Positions 6,661-12,858 of a DNA stretch of 12,858 nucleotides are shown piece by piece. Within the stretch, counting starts at the first letter, position 1. The number at the start of each line of letters is the position of its first letter. The notes below the pieces were generated by a model, which was not told where the DNA came from, did not search any database, and saw only the letters and a program-made list of their open reading frames with translations. Origin of the DNA: Mycoplasmatota bacterium (GTDB taxonomy: Bacteria; Bacillota_I; Bacilli_A; RF39; UBA660); the NCBI GenBank assembly GCA_012510745.1, contig JAAZHK010000039.1, positions 1-12,858 on the forward strand. Direction: 5' to 3'. The position numbers and the translations under genes are program-made.

Positions 6661-7552
6661 AGTTTACTAATCTGTAGAAATTAATACTAGGATGATTCAA
6701 TAATCTTAAATTTAAAAAAGAAGTTCCTAATCCAGACGAGACATACATTTTAGTGTTATTAATATCATAAAAAGAGTTTTTATATTTTTCGCTACCTTTA
6801 AAATCATATAAGCCACCAATAAAAGGTAATCTTATTTGGCCTAAAAGAGAATGACCGGCTAGAACTACATTAACTTTATTATTAATTATTTCATCTAAAA
6901 TATCTGGTTCGTGAATTAACGAAATGGTAAATAAATCATTTTCTTTTAAATACACTAGAGAGGTTGCTATATCTGCTTCTTCTTTTAATAAACTAGCAGT
7001 ACCAGTTAATAAAATTGGATTTTGGTCTTTATAGAAAATCAAATCATAGCTATTGTCTAATAAAATAAAATCTGTTTTAATAATGATTTGGTTAAACTCC
7101 TTGTTGTAATCGTTGTTTCCTTTAATAATATATTTACCTGTTGCAGCTGTAATATTATTTAAAAAAGATGTTAGAATATTAATATCTTCTGAAGACAACT
7201 TATATTTATATTTTGTTAAATTACCAGTAAAAACAATTAAATCAGGAGTTAAATCATTTATTTTTTGTGCTAATTCTTCTAATTCTTCTTCAAAAATAGT
7301 AGACCCATAATTTAAATCAGTAAAATGAACAACTTTAAAACCATGAAAACTATTAGGTAACTGCTTATCTTTAATACTATATTCATGAATTTTAATAAAA
7401 CTAGTGCCAATAAATTTTGCATATAAAACTATTGTTATAAAAACGAAAAATAAGAAGAGAAAAATTTTCCTAATCTTTTTCCAAAAAAGATTTTTTTCGA
7501 CTTTCTTAACGCGTTTATGAATTTTTTGATTTTTCTTTGTTCTTGTTTCCAT
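6659..7552 (-). CDS. Membrane-anchored metallophosphoesterase-fold protein, probable pseudoenzyme
   Basis: A 297-residue protein with a very basic cytoplasmic N-terminus (residues 1-30), one membrane helix (about 30-49) and an outward calcineurin-like domain of the YkuE/YaeI type. Family motifs can be aligned throughout, but four key residues differ. DxH is D79-L-N81 (His to Asn). GD is G-N111 (bridging Asp to Asn). GNHD is G-N-N147-D (His to Asn). GHxH is G-H234-S-L236 (His to Leu). D79, N146, H214 ('LIHEPD') and H234 remain. Each change can arise by one base substitution. The frame is intact, and the rest ('RLPFIGGLYDFKG', 'SSGLGTSFLNLRLLN') is well conserved, so the fold is probably kept while di-metal catalysis is lost. 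Its start is 7 bases after the upstream protease's TGA, which is itself part of the TGAGG ribosome binding site, so the two are co-transcribed and perhaps translationally coupled. Confidence 0.85.
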   Translation of the reverse strand: METRTKKNQKIHKRVKKVEKNLFWKKIRKIFLFLFFVFITIVLYAKFIGTSFIKIHEYSIKDKQLPNSFHGFKVVHFTDLNYGSTIFEEELEELAQKINDLTPDLIVFTGNLTKYKYKLSSEDINILTSFLNNITAATGKYIIKGNNDYNKEFNQIIIKTDFILLDNSYDLIFYKDQNPILLTGTASLLKEEADIATSLVYLKENDLFTISLIHEPDILDEIINNKVNVVLAGHSLLGQIRLPFIGGLYDFKGSEKYKNSFYDINNTKMYVSSGLGTSFLNLRLLNHPSINFYRLVN

Positions 7553-7559
7553 ATTAACC

Positions 7560-8462
7560 TCACAAAATAATACTTATAATTGTTAGTGCAAAATTATGAA
7601 TAAAATGAAATAAAATAGGTACACATAAATTATTAGTTTTGCTATACATGTATGCAAATGATATTCCTAAAGCCCCATAGGGAATAATATATAAAAAATC
7701 AATGAAGTTATTAAAAGAAAAAACAACATGTAATAAACCGAAAATAAAACCAGATATTAAAATGAATAATTTCTTATTATCAAACATATCTTTAATTGTT
7801 TTACGAAAAACTATTTCTTCAATTATAGGGGCTTGAAAAGAAGTTGCAATTAAACTAAGAAAAGGTGTTATATTAATCATTTGTTGAACTATTTCTTCAT
7901 TATTAGCGCCAGTTTGTTTAAACAATAAACCAATAATAATATTAGAAATAAACATAATCGATAATCCAATACTCCACGAATGAAAGCCAATATCAATATA
8001 TGTTTTATAATTAATAACAAAATTTTTAATATAAGGTTTAATATCTTTTATATAAATTAAAATTAAAATAATTAGTAATATATAATTTCCAATAACTGCA
8101 GCTAAAGCCTGTGTTACTTCACTAGCTTTTTCCTCAATAAAAAGAAATGGTAAGGTTGGAATAAAATAATATAAAAACAAAACTAATAGAAATAGGGCAA
8201 TAGGCCTAAAATTTTTAATATTAAAATTAGCGCTTTTAACATTATTGTAATTTAAAATATTTAATGAAACTATAGTAATGGTCGCAAAGATCATATTAAA
8301 ACCGAAAAAATAACAAAGAATTAAAGATAAGATAATATTAATAATTAATATAGTAATACTGTTATTAGTGTTAAATGGAATGTTTTTAAATATTAATTTA
8401 AATAAAAGTAAGGGGGATATAGTAATAATAATAATATTTAAAAAAGGTATTATAAAATTCAT
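7560..8462 (-). CDS. CPBP (Abi/CAAX) family intramembrane metalloprotease
   Basis: A 300-residue polytopic membrane protein with about eight hydrophobic helices. The three CPBP motifs are intact: 'EEIVFR' (Glu215, Glu216, Arg220), 'FGLLH' (Phe241, His245) and 'HFIHN' (His286, Asn290). These form the metal site of type II CAAX proteases, which cut within the membrane; bacterial members act in peptide maturation, bacteriocin immunity or signalling. Substrate cannot be told here. AAGGAG lies 7 bases before the ATG. It is the first gene of a two-gene operon with the metallophosphoesterase-like protein. It ends with TGA, one of two clear cases showing TGA is a stop in this genome. Confidence 0.88.
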   Translation of the reverse strand: MNFIIPFLNIIIITISPLLLFKLIFKNIPFNTNNSITILIINIILSLILCYFFGFNMIFATITIVSLNILNYNNVKSANFNIKNFRPIALFLLVLFLYYFIPTLPFLFIEEKASEVTQALAAVIGNYILLIILILIYIKDIKPYIKNFVINYKTYIDIGFHSWSIGLSIMFISNIIIGLLFKQTGANNEEIVQQMINITPFLSLIATSFQAPIIEEIVFRKTIKDMFDNKKLFILISGFIFGLLHVVFSFNNFIDFLYIIPYGALGISFAYMYSKTNNLCVPILFHFIHNFALTIISIIL

Positions 8463-8482
8463 ATTAGTCTCCTTATTAATAT

Positions 8483-8512
8483 ATTATAGTAATTATAGCA
8501 AAGAAATATCAA
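8483..8512 (-). promoter_or_regulatory. Sigma-A promoter of the CPBP operon
   Basis: On the minus strand TTGATA (8512-8507), an 18-base spacer and TATAAT (8488-8483) precede the ribosome binding site. It is divergent from the rimP promoter in the same 148-base gap. Confidence 0.55.
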
Positions 8513-8549
8513 AAATTATATAAATAAGGTATAATTTTATTAAAAATTA

Positions 8550-8558
8550 TGATATAAT
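8550..8558 (+). promoter_or_regulatory. Extended -10 promoter of the rimP-nusA operon
   Basis: TGA-TATAAT forms an extended -10 with a perfect hexamer. No clear -35 is seen. A start near 8565 would put the leader hairpin at the very 5' end of the transcript. A second TATAAT at 8530-8535 is less well placed. Confidence 0.5.
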
Positions 8559-8569
8559 TGATTTACAGC

Positions 8570-8596
8570 GAGTGGGAAAAACCCACTCTTTAATTT
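8570..8596 (+). promoter_or_regulatory. rimP leader hairpin, probable attenuator
   Basis: GAGTGGG pairs perfectly with CCCACTC (7 bp, loop AAAAA), followed by TTTAATTT. It is the most GC-rich element near this promoter. A terminator-like hairpin in front of rimP is known in Firmicutes, where NusA-stimulated termination lets the operon sense NusA level. The T tract is interrupted, which suits a weak, NusA-dependent terminator. AGGAGG for rimP follows at 8601-8606. Confidence 0.6.
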
Positions 8597-8610
8597 AGTT
8601 AGGAGGTACT

Positions 8611-8874
8611 ATGTATCAAAAAATAAAACAATTAATTGAGCCAGAAATAAATAAAATAGGTTTAATAGTTGACGATGTTAGAATGGAAAAGCAAAGAAAA
8701 ATTAAAAGTTTAGTTATTGTTCTTGATAGAGAAGAACCAATTGATTTAACTAAGATAGTTGAAGCAAGCAAGATAATTAATCCAATTATTGATAAAGCGG
8801 ATTTAATTCAAGAACAATATGTTTTAGATATTCAAGCTAAAAGTAAAGGAGGAGATTATCGTGACAAATGCTAA
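8611..8874 (+). CDS. rimP: Ribosome maturation factor RimP, N-terminal domain only
   Basis: RimP helps assemble the 30S subunit. Most family members have about 150 residues: an alpha/beta N-terminal domain and a C-terminal SH3-like barrel. This one has 87. The N-terminal domain is recognisable (helix 'YQKIKQLIEPEINKIGL', strand 'IKSLVIVLDREEPIDLTKI', helix, then 'EQYVLDIQAKSKGGD'), but the usual SPGxxRPL turn and the whole C-terminal domain are missing. There is no room for it: the nusA start lies 14 bases inside the gene. First gene of the operon, with AGGAGG before the ATG. Position and fold make the identity secure; the shortening seems real, not a frameshift, because downstream frames show only nusA. 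Confidence 0.8.
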   Translation: MYQKIKQLIEPEINKIGLIVDDVRMEKQRKIKSLVIVLDREEPIDLTKIVEASKIINPIIDKADLIQEQYVLDIQAKSKGGDYRDKC

Positions 8875-9967
8875 TGAATTTATAAAAGCTTTAGATAATA
8901 TTACTAAAGAAAAAGGAATAGAAAAAGAAGTGGTTATTGAAGCTATGAAATTAGCTTTAAATAGTGCTTATAAGAGAAATTTTAATTCTAACACTAATTC
9001 TAAAGTTACTATTAATCAAGATACTGGTGATATAAAAGTATTCTCTTATATTACTGTCATTGACGATAATATTGCTGATCGATTAGATGAAAATGGTGAA
9101 GAAATTATTTTCAATCCAGAAATAGAAATTAAATTACAAGATGCTTTAAAAATTAATAAAGATTTAAAGGTGGGTGATACCATAGATACTGAAGTAACAC
9201 CCCACGATTTTGGAAGAGTGGCAGCTTCAACAGCCAAACAAGTAGTAGTTCAAAAGATTAGAGAAGCTGAGCGAGAAAGTATTATGAGTGATTTTGGAGA
9301 CAAGCAAGACGAATTATTAATTGGATCAGTAGCATTAGAAGATCAAGATAATTATTTCATTGATTTAGGAAGAACAAATGGTATTTTACCTAAAAGTGAA
9401 ATTATCCCAGGTGAAAAAATAGAAATGGGTTCTAAAATAAAAGTATATGTTTCTAAAGTTGATAATAATGGTAAAGGATTATTAATTTTGTTAAGTAGAA
9501 AACATTATGGTTTTATTAAAAGATTATTTGAATTGGAAATACCAGAATTAGCAGATGGAACAATTTTGTTATATAGTGTAGCTAGAGATCCAGGTTTTAG
9601 AAGTAAAGTAGCAGTTTATTCAGAGAATAGTCATATTGATCCTATTGGGGCTTGCATTGGTGAAAAAGGGGCTAGAATTACTCGTATAATTCAAGAATTG
9701 GGTGGAGAAAAAATAGATATTATTAAATATGATAAAGACCCAGAAATCTTTATAGAGAATGCTCTAAATCCTGCTAAAAATTTAAAAGTATTAATATTAG
9801 ATCCTAAAAAACAAGAAGCTTTAGTTATAGCTGATCAAGAAAACTTTTCATTAGCAATTGGTAAAAGGGGTCAAAATGTGTTATTAGCCTCTAGATTAAC
9901 TCATTACAGAATTGATATTAAAACCACCGAAGAAGCTAAAGCTATGGGAATTAATTTTAAAGAGTAG
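8861..9967 (+). CDS. nusA: Transcription termination/antitermination factor NusA
   Basis: NusA binds RNA polymerase and nascent RNA, modulating pausing, termination and antitermination. The 368-residue length is the Gram-positive form, without the acidic C-terminal repeats of E. coli. Order: N-terminal RNAP-binding domain (about 1-125, 'FIKALDNITKEKGIEKEVV'), S1 domain (about 135-200, 'GILPKSEIIPGE'), KH1 and KH2 (about 210-350), including 'DPIGACIGEKGARITRI' and 'LAIGKRGQNVLLASRL', the two GxxG-type RNA-binding loops. The start is GTG at 8861 with AAAGGAG 7-8 bases upstream; it overlaps rimP by 14 bases in another frame. The TAG stop forms part of the AGGAGG of ylxR. Confidence 0.97.
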   Translation: MTNANEFIKALDNITKEKGIEKEVVIEAMKLALNSAYKRNFNSNTNSKVTINQDTGDIKVFSYITVIDDNIADRLDENGEEIIFNPEIEIKLQDALKINKDLKVGDTIDTEVTPHDFGRVAASTAKQVVVQKIREAERESIMSDFGDKQDELLIGSVALEDQDNYFIDLGRTNGILPKSEIIPGEKIEMGSKIKVYVSKVDNNGKGLLILLSRKHYGFIKRLFELEIPELADGTILLYSVARDPGFRSKVAVYSENSHIDPIGACIGEKGARITRIIQELGGEKIDIIKYDKDPEIFIENALNPAKNLKVLILDPKKQEALVIADQENFSLAIGKRGQNVLLASRLTHYRIDIKTTEEAKAMGINFKE

Positions 9968-9976
9968 GAGGTCATA

Positions 9977-10246
9977 ATGATAAATAAAAAGATACCCTTT
10001 AGAACATGCGTAGTTACTAAAGAAAAGCTTCCTAAAAAAGAATTAATTAGAATTGTTAGAACTCCTGAAAAAGATGTTATTATTGATTTAAAAGGAAAAA
10101 GTAATGGACGAGGAGCATATATTAAAAAAGATTTAACTGTTTTAAATAAGGCTCAAAATAATAAAATATTAGAGAGGCATTTAGAAATAAAAGTACCTGA
10201 TTCAATATATGAAGAACTACAAAAAATCATAGAAATTAATAACTAA
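9977..10246 (+). CDS. ylxR: YlxR (RnpM) nucleic-acid-binding protein
   Basis: An 89-residue basic protein with the DUF448 signature: 'RTCVVTKEKLPKKELIRIV' (residues 9-27), then 'DLKGKSNGRGAYI' (about 38-50), the conserved GRGAY turn. In B. subtilis this protein, renamed RnpM, modulates RNase P. AGGAGG overlaps the nusA stop and the ATG is nine bases after that stop, so it is tightly coupled. In most Bacilli ylxQ follows; here infB comes next after 45 bases. Confidence 0.92.
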   Translation: MINKKIPFRTCVVTKEKLPKKELIRIVRTPEKDVIIDLKGKSNGRGAYIKKDLTVLNKAQNNKILERHLEIKVPDSIYEELQKIIEINN

Positions 10247-10291
10247 CGAATTAAGAAGTAATAGAGAAAAAAGAAAGAGGTGATTTTAATA

Positions 10292-12415
10292 ATGAGTATA
10301 TTAGAATATGCTTTAGATGTTAATAAAACCAAAGAGGAAATAATTAAATTATGTAAAGGATTAGGTATTCAAGTAACTGATGAATATTATGAATTAAATG
10401 AAGATGAAATTATACTTCTTGATAATGAACTTCAATCTACTGAAGTAGATGAGGAAACAGAATTAAGTGAAGAAGAAATAGATGAAGATGTATTAGATGA
10501 AAAAGTAGAAAATATTATAAATGAATTTAATTTAGGTGATATACCTTCAGAAAAAGTTACTAAAATTAAACCTAAAACAGCTGTTAAAGATAATACTCAA
10601 GATTTTTTAAAAGCAAAAAAAGCAATATATAAGCATCGGGATAAATTATTAACTAATGACGAAGAAGAGGATGAAAACATAATTCTTTATAAAGAGAATA
10701 TAACCGTTGGTGATTTAGCTGTTTTATTAAATGTTAAGGAAACAGAATTAATTAAGAAATTATTTACTTTAGGAGTTATGGCTAATGTAAATCAATCTTT
10801 AAATTATGAAACAGTTGAACTTATATGTTTAGATTATGGTAAAGAAGTTAAAAAAGAATCTGTTAAGGATATCTCTAATTTTGAAGATTATGAAATAATT
10901 GACAAAGAAGAAGATTTAGAAATTAGACCTGCTGTTGTTACTATAATGGGACATGTTGATCACGGGAAGACTTCACTATTAGATACTATTAGAAAAACAA
11001 ATGTTGTTGATGGTGAGGCTGGAGGTATTACTCAAGCAATAGATGCTTATCAAGTTAGTTATAATCAACAAAAGATTACTTTTATTGATACCCCTGGGCA
11101 TGCTGCTTTTACTGAAATGCGAGCTAGGGGAGCAAGTGTGACTGATATAGTTATTATTATAGTGGCGGCTGATGATGGAATAATGCCCCAAACGAAAGAA
11201 GCAATTGATCATGCTAAATTAGCAAATGTACCTATTATAGTTGCTATTAATAAGATAGATAAACCAAATGCTAATCCTGATAAAATTTTAACTGAATTAG
11301 TAGAAACAGGACTTACTCCAGAAGCTTGGGGTGGGGACACATTAGTTTGCAAAATATCAGCTAAAACAGGAGAAGGAATTGATAATCTCCTTGATAATAT
11401 TTTACTTATAGCTGAAATGCAAAATTTAAAAGCTAATCCATTAAGATATGCAACGGGTACAGTTATAGAGGCTAAAATGGATAAGCAAATAGGTTCTATT
11501 GTGACTATTTTAATTCAAAATGGAACACTTCGTTTAGGCGATCCTTTAGTTGTTGGTGATAGCTATGGTAAAGTAAGAACCTTAAAAAATGATTTAAATC
11601 ACAATATAGCATCAGCATTACCATCAACACCAGTTGAAATAACAGGATTAAATGAATTACCTATGGCTGGAGATAAGTTTATGGCTTTTGAAACAGAAAA
11701 ACAAGCAAGGAGTATATCTGAAGCTAGAAAAACAAGGTCTAGGGAAAAAGATAGTAATAAATCAGGTATGACTTTAGAAGATTTATTTTCTCATATTCAA
11801 TCTGGTATTAAAGAGATCAATATTATTTTAAAAACAGATTTAAAAGGAAGTCAAGAAGCTGTTAAAAATTCTTTAGAAAAGATTGAAATAGGCGATGTAA
11901 GAGTTAAAATTATAAGAAGTGGTGTAGGAACTATTAGCGAAAGTGATGTTATTTTAGCAAATGCTAGTAATGCGGTTATTATAGGTTTTAATGTAAGACC
12001 ATCAGCAAAAACAGTAGAAATTGCAAAAGAATATGGAGTAGAAATCAAATTATATGATATTATTTATAAGGTAGTTGAAGATTTAGAAAAAGCTATGAAA
12101 GGTATGTTAGATCCTATTTTTGAAGAGAAAGTTATTGGAGCAGCAGAAGTTCGCAAGTTATTTAAATTCTCTAAAGTAGGAAATATAGCTGGGTGCCATG
12201 TAATTAATGGAATTATTAAAAACAATAGCGATGTTCGTGTTATAAGAGATGGAATCGTTATATATACAGGAAAAATATCTTCTCTTCAAAGAGAAAAAGA
12301 TAATGCTAAAGAAGTAAAAAATGGTTTAGATTGTGGTATAACAATAGATAATTTTAATGATATAAAAGAAAATGATATTTTTGAAGCATTTGAAATTGTA
12401 GAAATAAAAGTATAG
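10292..12415 (+). CDS. infB: Translation initiation factor IF-2
   Basis: IF-2 is the GTPase that brings fMet-tRNA to the 30S subunit and promotes subunit joining. I chose ATG 10292 over the upstream GTG 10280, because that GTG lies within the ribosome binding site GAGGTGAT. The product is then 707 residues, short for the family owing to a reduced, acidic N-terminal region (residues 45-75 are mostly Glu/Asp). Two IF2_N-like segments flank it: residues 1-45 and about 140-185 ('ITVGDLAVLLNVKETELIKK'). The G domain has G1 'GHVDHGKTS' (220-228), G3 'DTPGH' (266-270), G4 'NKID' (320-323) and G5 'SAKTGEG'. Domains II, III and C2 follow, ending 'NDIFEAFEIVEIKV'. The TAG overlaps the rbfA ribosome binding site. 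Confidence 0.97.
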   Translation: MSILEYALDVNKTKEEIIKLCKGLGIQVTDEYYELNEDEIILLDNELQSTEVDEETELSEEEIDEDVLDEKVENIINEFNLGDIPSEKVTKIKPKTAVKDNTQDFLKAKKAIYKHRDKLLTNDEEEDENIILYKENITVGDLAVLLNVKETELIKKLFTLGVMANVNQSLNYETVELICLDYGKEVKKESVKDISNFEDYEIIDKEEDLEIRPAVVTIMGHVDHGKTSLLDTIRKTNVVDGEAGGITQAIDAYQVSYNQQKITFIDTPGHAAFTEMRARGASVTDIVIIIVAADDGIMPQTKEAIDHAKLANVPIIVAINKIDKPNANPDKILTELVETGLTPEAWGGDTLVCKISAKTGEGIDNLLDNILLIAEMQNLKANPLRYATGTVIEAKMDKQIGSIVTILIQNGTLRLGDPLVVGDSYGKVRTLKNDLNHNIASALPSTPVEITGLNELPMAGDKFMAFETEKQARSISEARKTRSREKDSNKSGMTLEDLFSHIQSGIKEINIILKTDLKGSQEAVKNSLEKIEIGDVRVKIIRSGVGTISESDVILANASNAVIIGFNVRPSAKTVEIAKEYGVEIKLYDIIYKVVEDLEKAMKGMLDPIFEEKVIGAAEVRKLFKFSKVGNIAGCHVINGIIKNNSDVRVIRDGIVIYTGKISSLQREKDNAKEVKNGLDCGITIDNFNDIKENDIFEAFEIVEIKV

Positions 12416-12426
12416 GAGTGTTGATC

Positions 12427-12759
12427 ATGAATATAAAAATACAAAGATTAAACAATGTATTTGTTAAAGAAATAAGCCAAATTATAGCTAATGATATAAA
12501 AAATGATGATATTAAATTTGTAACTATTACAGCTTGCGTTATTTCTAACGATTTAAGTCATGCTAAGGTATATTTTACTGTTTTAGACCCTACAAAACAA
12601 GAAATTACTACAAAAGCTTTAAATAATGCTAATAGTTTTATTAGAACAATGTTAGCTAATAAAGTTGATATTAGACATACTCCAGAATTAACTTTTATTT
12701 ATGATACTTCAATTGAAAAAGGTCAAAGAATAGAAACAATTATAGATAAATTAAATTAA
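12427..12759 (+). CDS. rbfA: Ribosome-binding factor A
   Basis: RbfA is a KH-fold 30S assembly factor needed for 16S 5'-end maturation and cold adaptation. The ATG at 12427 follows AGGAG (12414-12418) by eight bases and gives 110 residues, a typical length. Family features: 'NIKIQRLNNVFVKEISQII' helix at the start, 'VTITACVISNDLSHAKVYFTV' strand pair (residues 35-55), 'LANKVDIRHTPELTFIYD' near the end and 'SIEKGQRIETIIDKL' last helix. The upstream GTG/TTG codons at 12418 and 12421 lie in the ribosome binding site and are unlikely starts. Confidence 0.95.
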   Translation: MNIKIQRLNNVFVKEISQIIANDIKNDDIKFVTITACVISNDLSHAKVYFTVLDPTKQEITTKALNNANSFIRTMLANKVDIRHTPELTFIYDTSIEKGQRIETIIDKLN

Positions 12760-12778
12760 GTGTCTTAGGACACTTTTT
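12758..12778 (+). terminator. Terminator-like hairpin between rbfA and truB
   Basis: AAGTGTC pairs with GACACTT (7 bp, loop TTAG) and runs into TTTTT. It starts within the rbfA stop codon and lies 12 bases before the truB ATG. It likely ends or attenuates the main operon transcript, lowering truB expression. I see no strong promoter between it and truB. Confidence 0.65.
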
Positions 12779-12790
12779 CAGGTGATAAAT

Positions 12791-12858
12791 ATGGATGGAA
12801 TATTTTTAATCGATAAAGAAAAAGATTATACAAGCCGTGATGTTGTTAACATTATTTC
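12791..12858 (+). CDS. truB: tRNA pseudouridine-55 synthase TruB, 5' part
   Basis: Only 22 codons are visible before the window ends. The start 'MDGIFLIDKEKDYTSRDVVN' matches the TruB N-terminus (xGIxLIDKPxGxTSxDVVN). TruB converts U55 in the T-loop of tRNA to pseudouridine. AGGTGAT sits just upstream. Its position after rbfA is the standard Bacilli order. The catalytic Asp lies beyond the edge. Confidence 0.85.
   Translation, partial: MDGIFLIDKEKDYTSRDVVNII

Noticed and set aside
10280..10291. GTG 10280 as infB start
   Set aside because: The codon is inside the GAGGTGAT ribosome binding site; ATG 10292 has correct spacing. The same reasoning moves rbfA from 12418 to 12427.
1..12858. CRISPR arrays, tRNA or rRNA genes, insertion sequences, riboswitches
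   Set aside because: I saw no regularly spaced repeats, cloverleaf sequences, transposase motifs or inverted-repeat ends in any gap; gaps are short and filled with promoters and terminators.

Overview
The window looks like a chromosomal segment of a very AT-rich Bacillota, most likely class Bacilli from one of the reduced-genome gut lineages near RF39 or Erysipelotrichia. The reasons are the low GC, strong AGGAGG-type ribosome binding sites, the Gram-positive order rimP-nusA-ylxR-infB-rbfA-truB, and a KinB-like kinase. The code is standard (table 11). All Trp codons I checked are TGG, and TGA ends at least two intact genes. This placement is inference; no rRNA gene is present.

Region 1 (1-2249): the 3' end of a large modular BspA-type leucine-rich-repeat surface protein, a terminator, then a family GT4 glycosyltransferase resembling the streptococcal glycolipid synthase CpoA/LafB.

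Region 2 (2246-3940): a RodA/FtsW-family gene on the minus strand that is interrupted by an in-frame TGA at codon 46. Divergent from it are a 42-residue basic peptide gene and a membrane-anchored PTS EIIB-like protein that lacks the phospho-acceptor cysteine.

Region 3 (3960-6660): a six-to-seven-helix KinB-like sensor histidine kinase whose promoter carries two perfect TTCGACA sites (the reverse complement of the Spo0A box TGTCGAA) exactly 10 bp apart. Convergent to it is a tiny Tyr-rich protein with a sigma-K-like promoter, then an M29 aminopeptidase. Together the kinase and the Tyr-rich gene hint at sporulation functions.

Region 4 (6659-8462, minus): a two-gene operon of a CPBP intramembrane protease with intact motifs and a membrane-anchored metallophosphoesterase-fold protein. 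The latter has lost four metal or catalytic ligands while its frame stays open, so it looks like a pseudoenzyme.

Region 5 (8550-12858): the transcription/translation operon. It has an extended -10 promoter, a leader hairpin, a short rimP (N-terminal domain only), nusA, ylxR, infB and rbfA, then a terminator-like hairpin and the start of truB. ylxQ, usually between ylxR and infB, is absent. Genes are tightly packed: stop codons overlap ribosome binding sites or terminator stems, and no gap longer than 300 bases lacks a gene.
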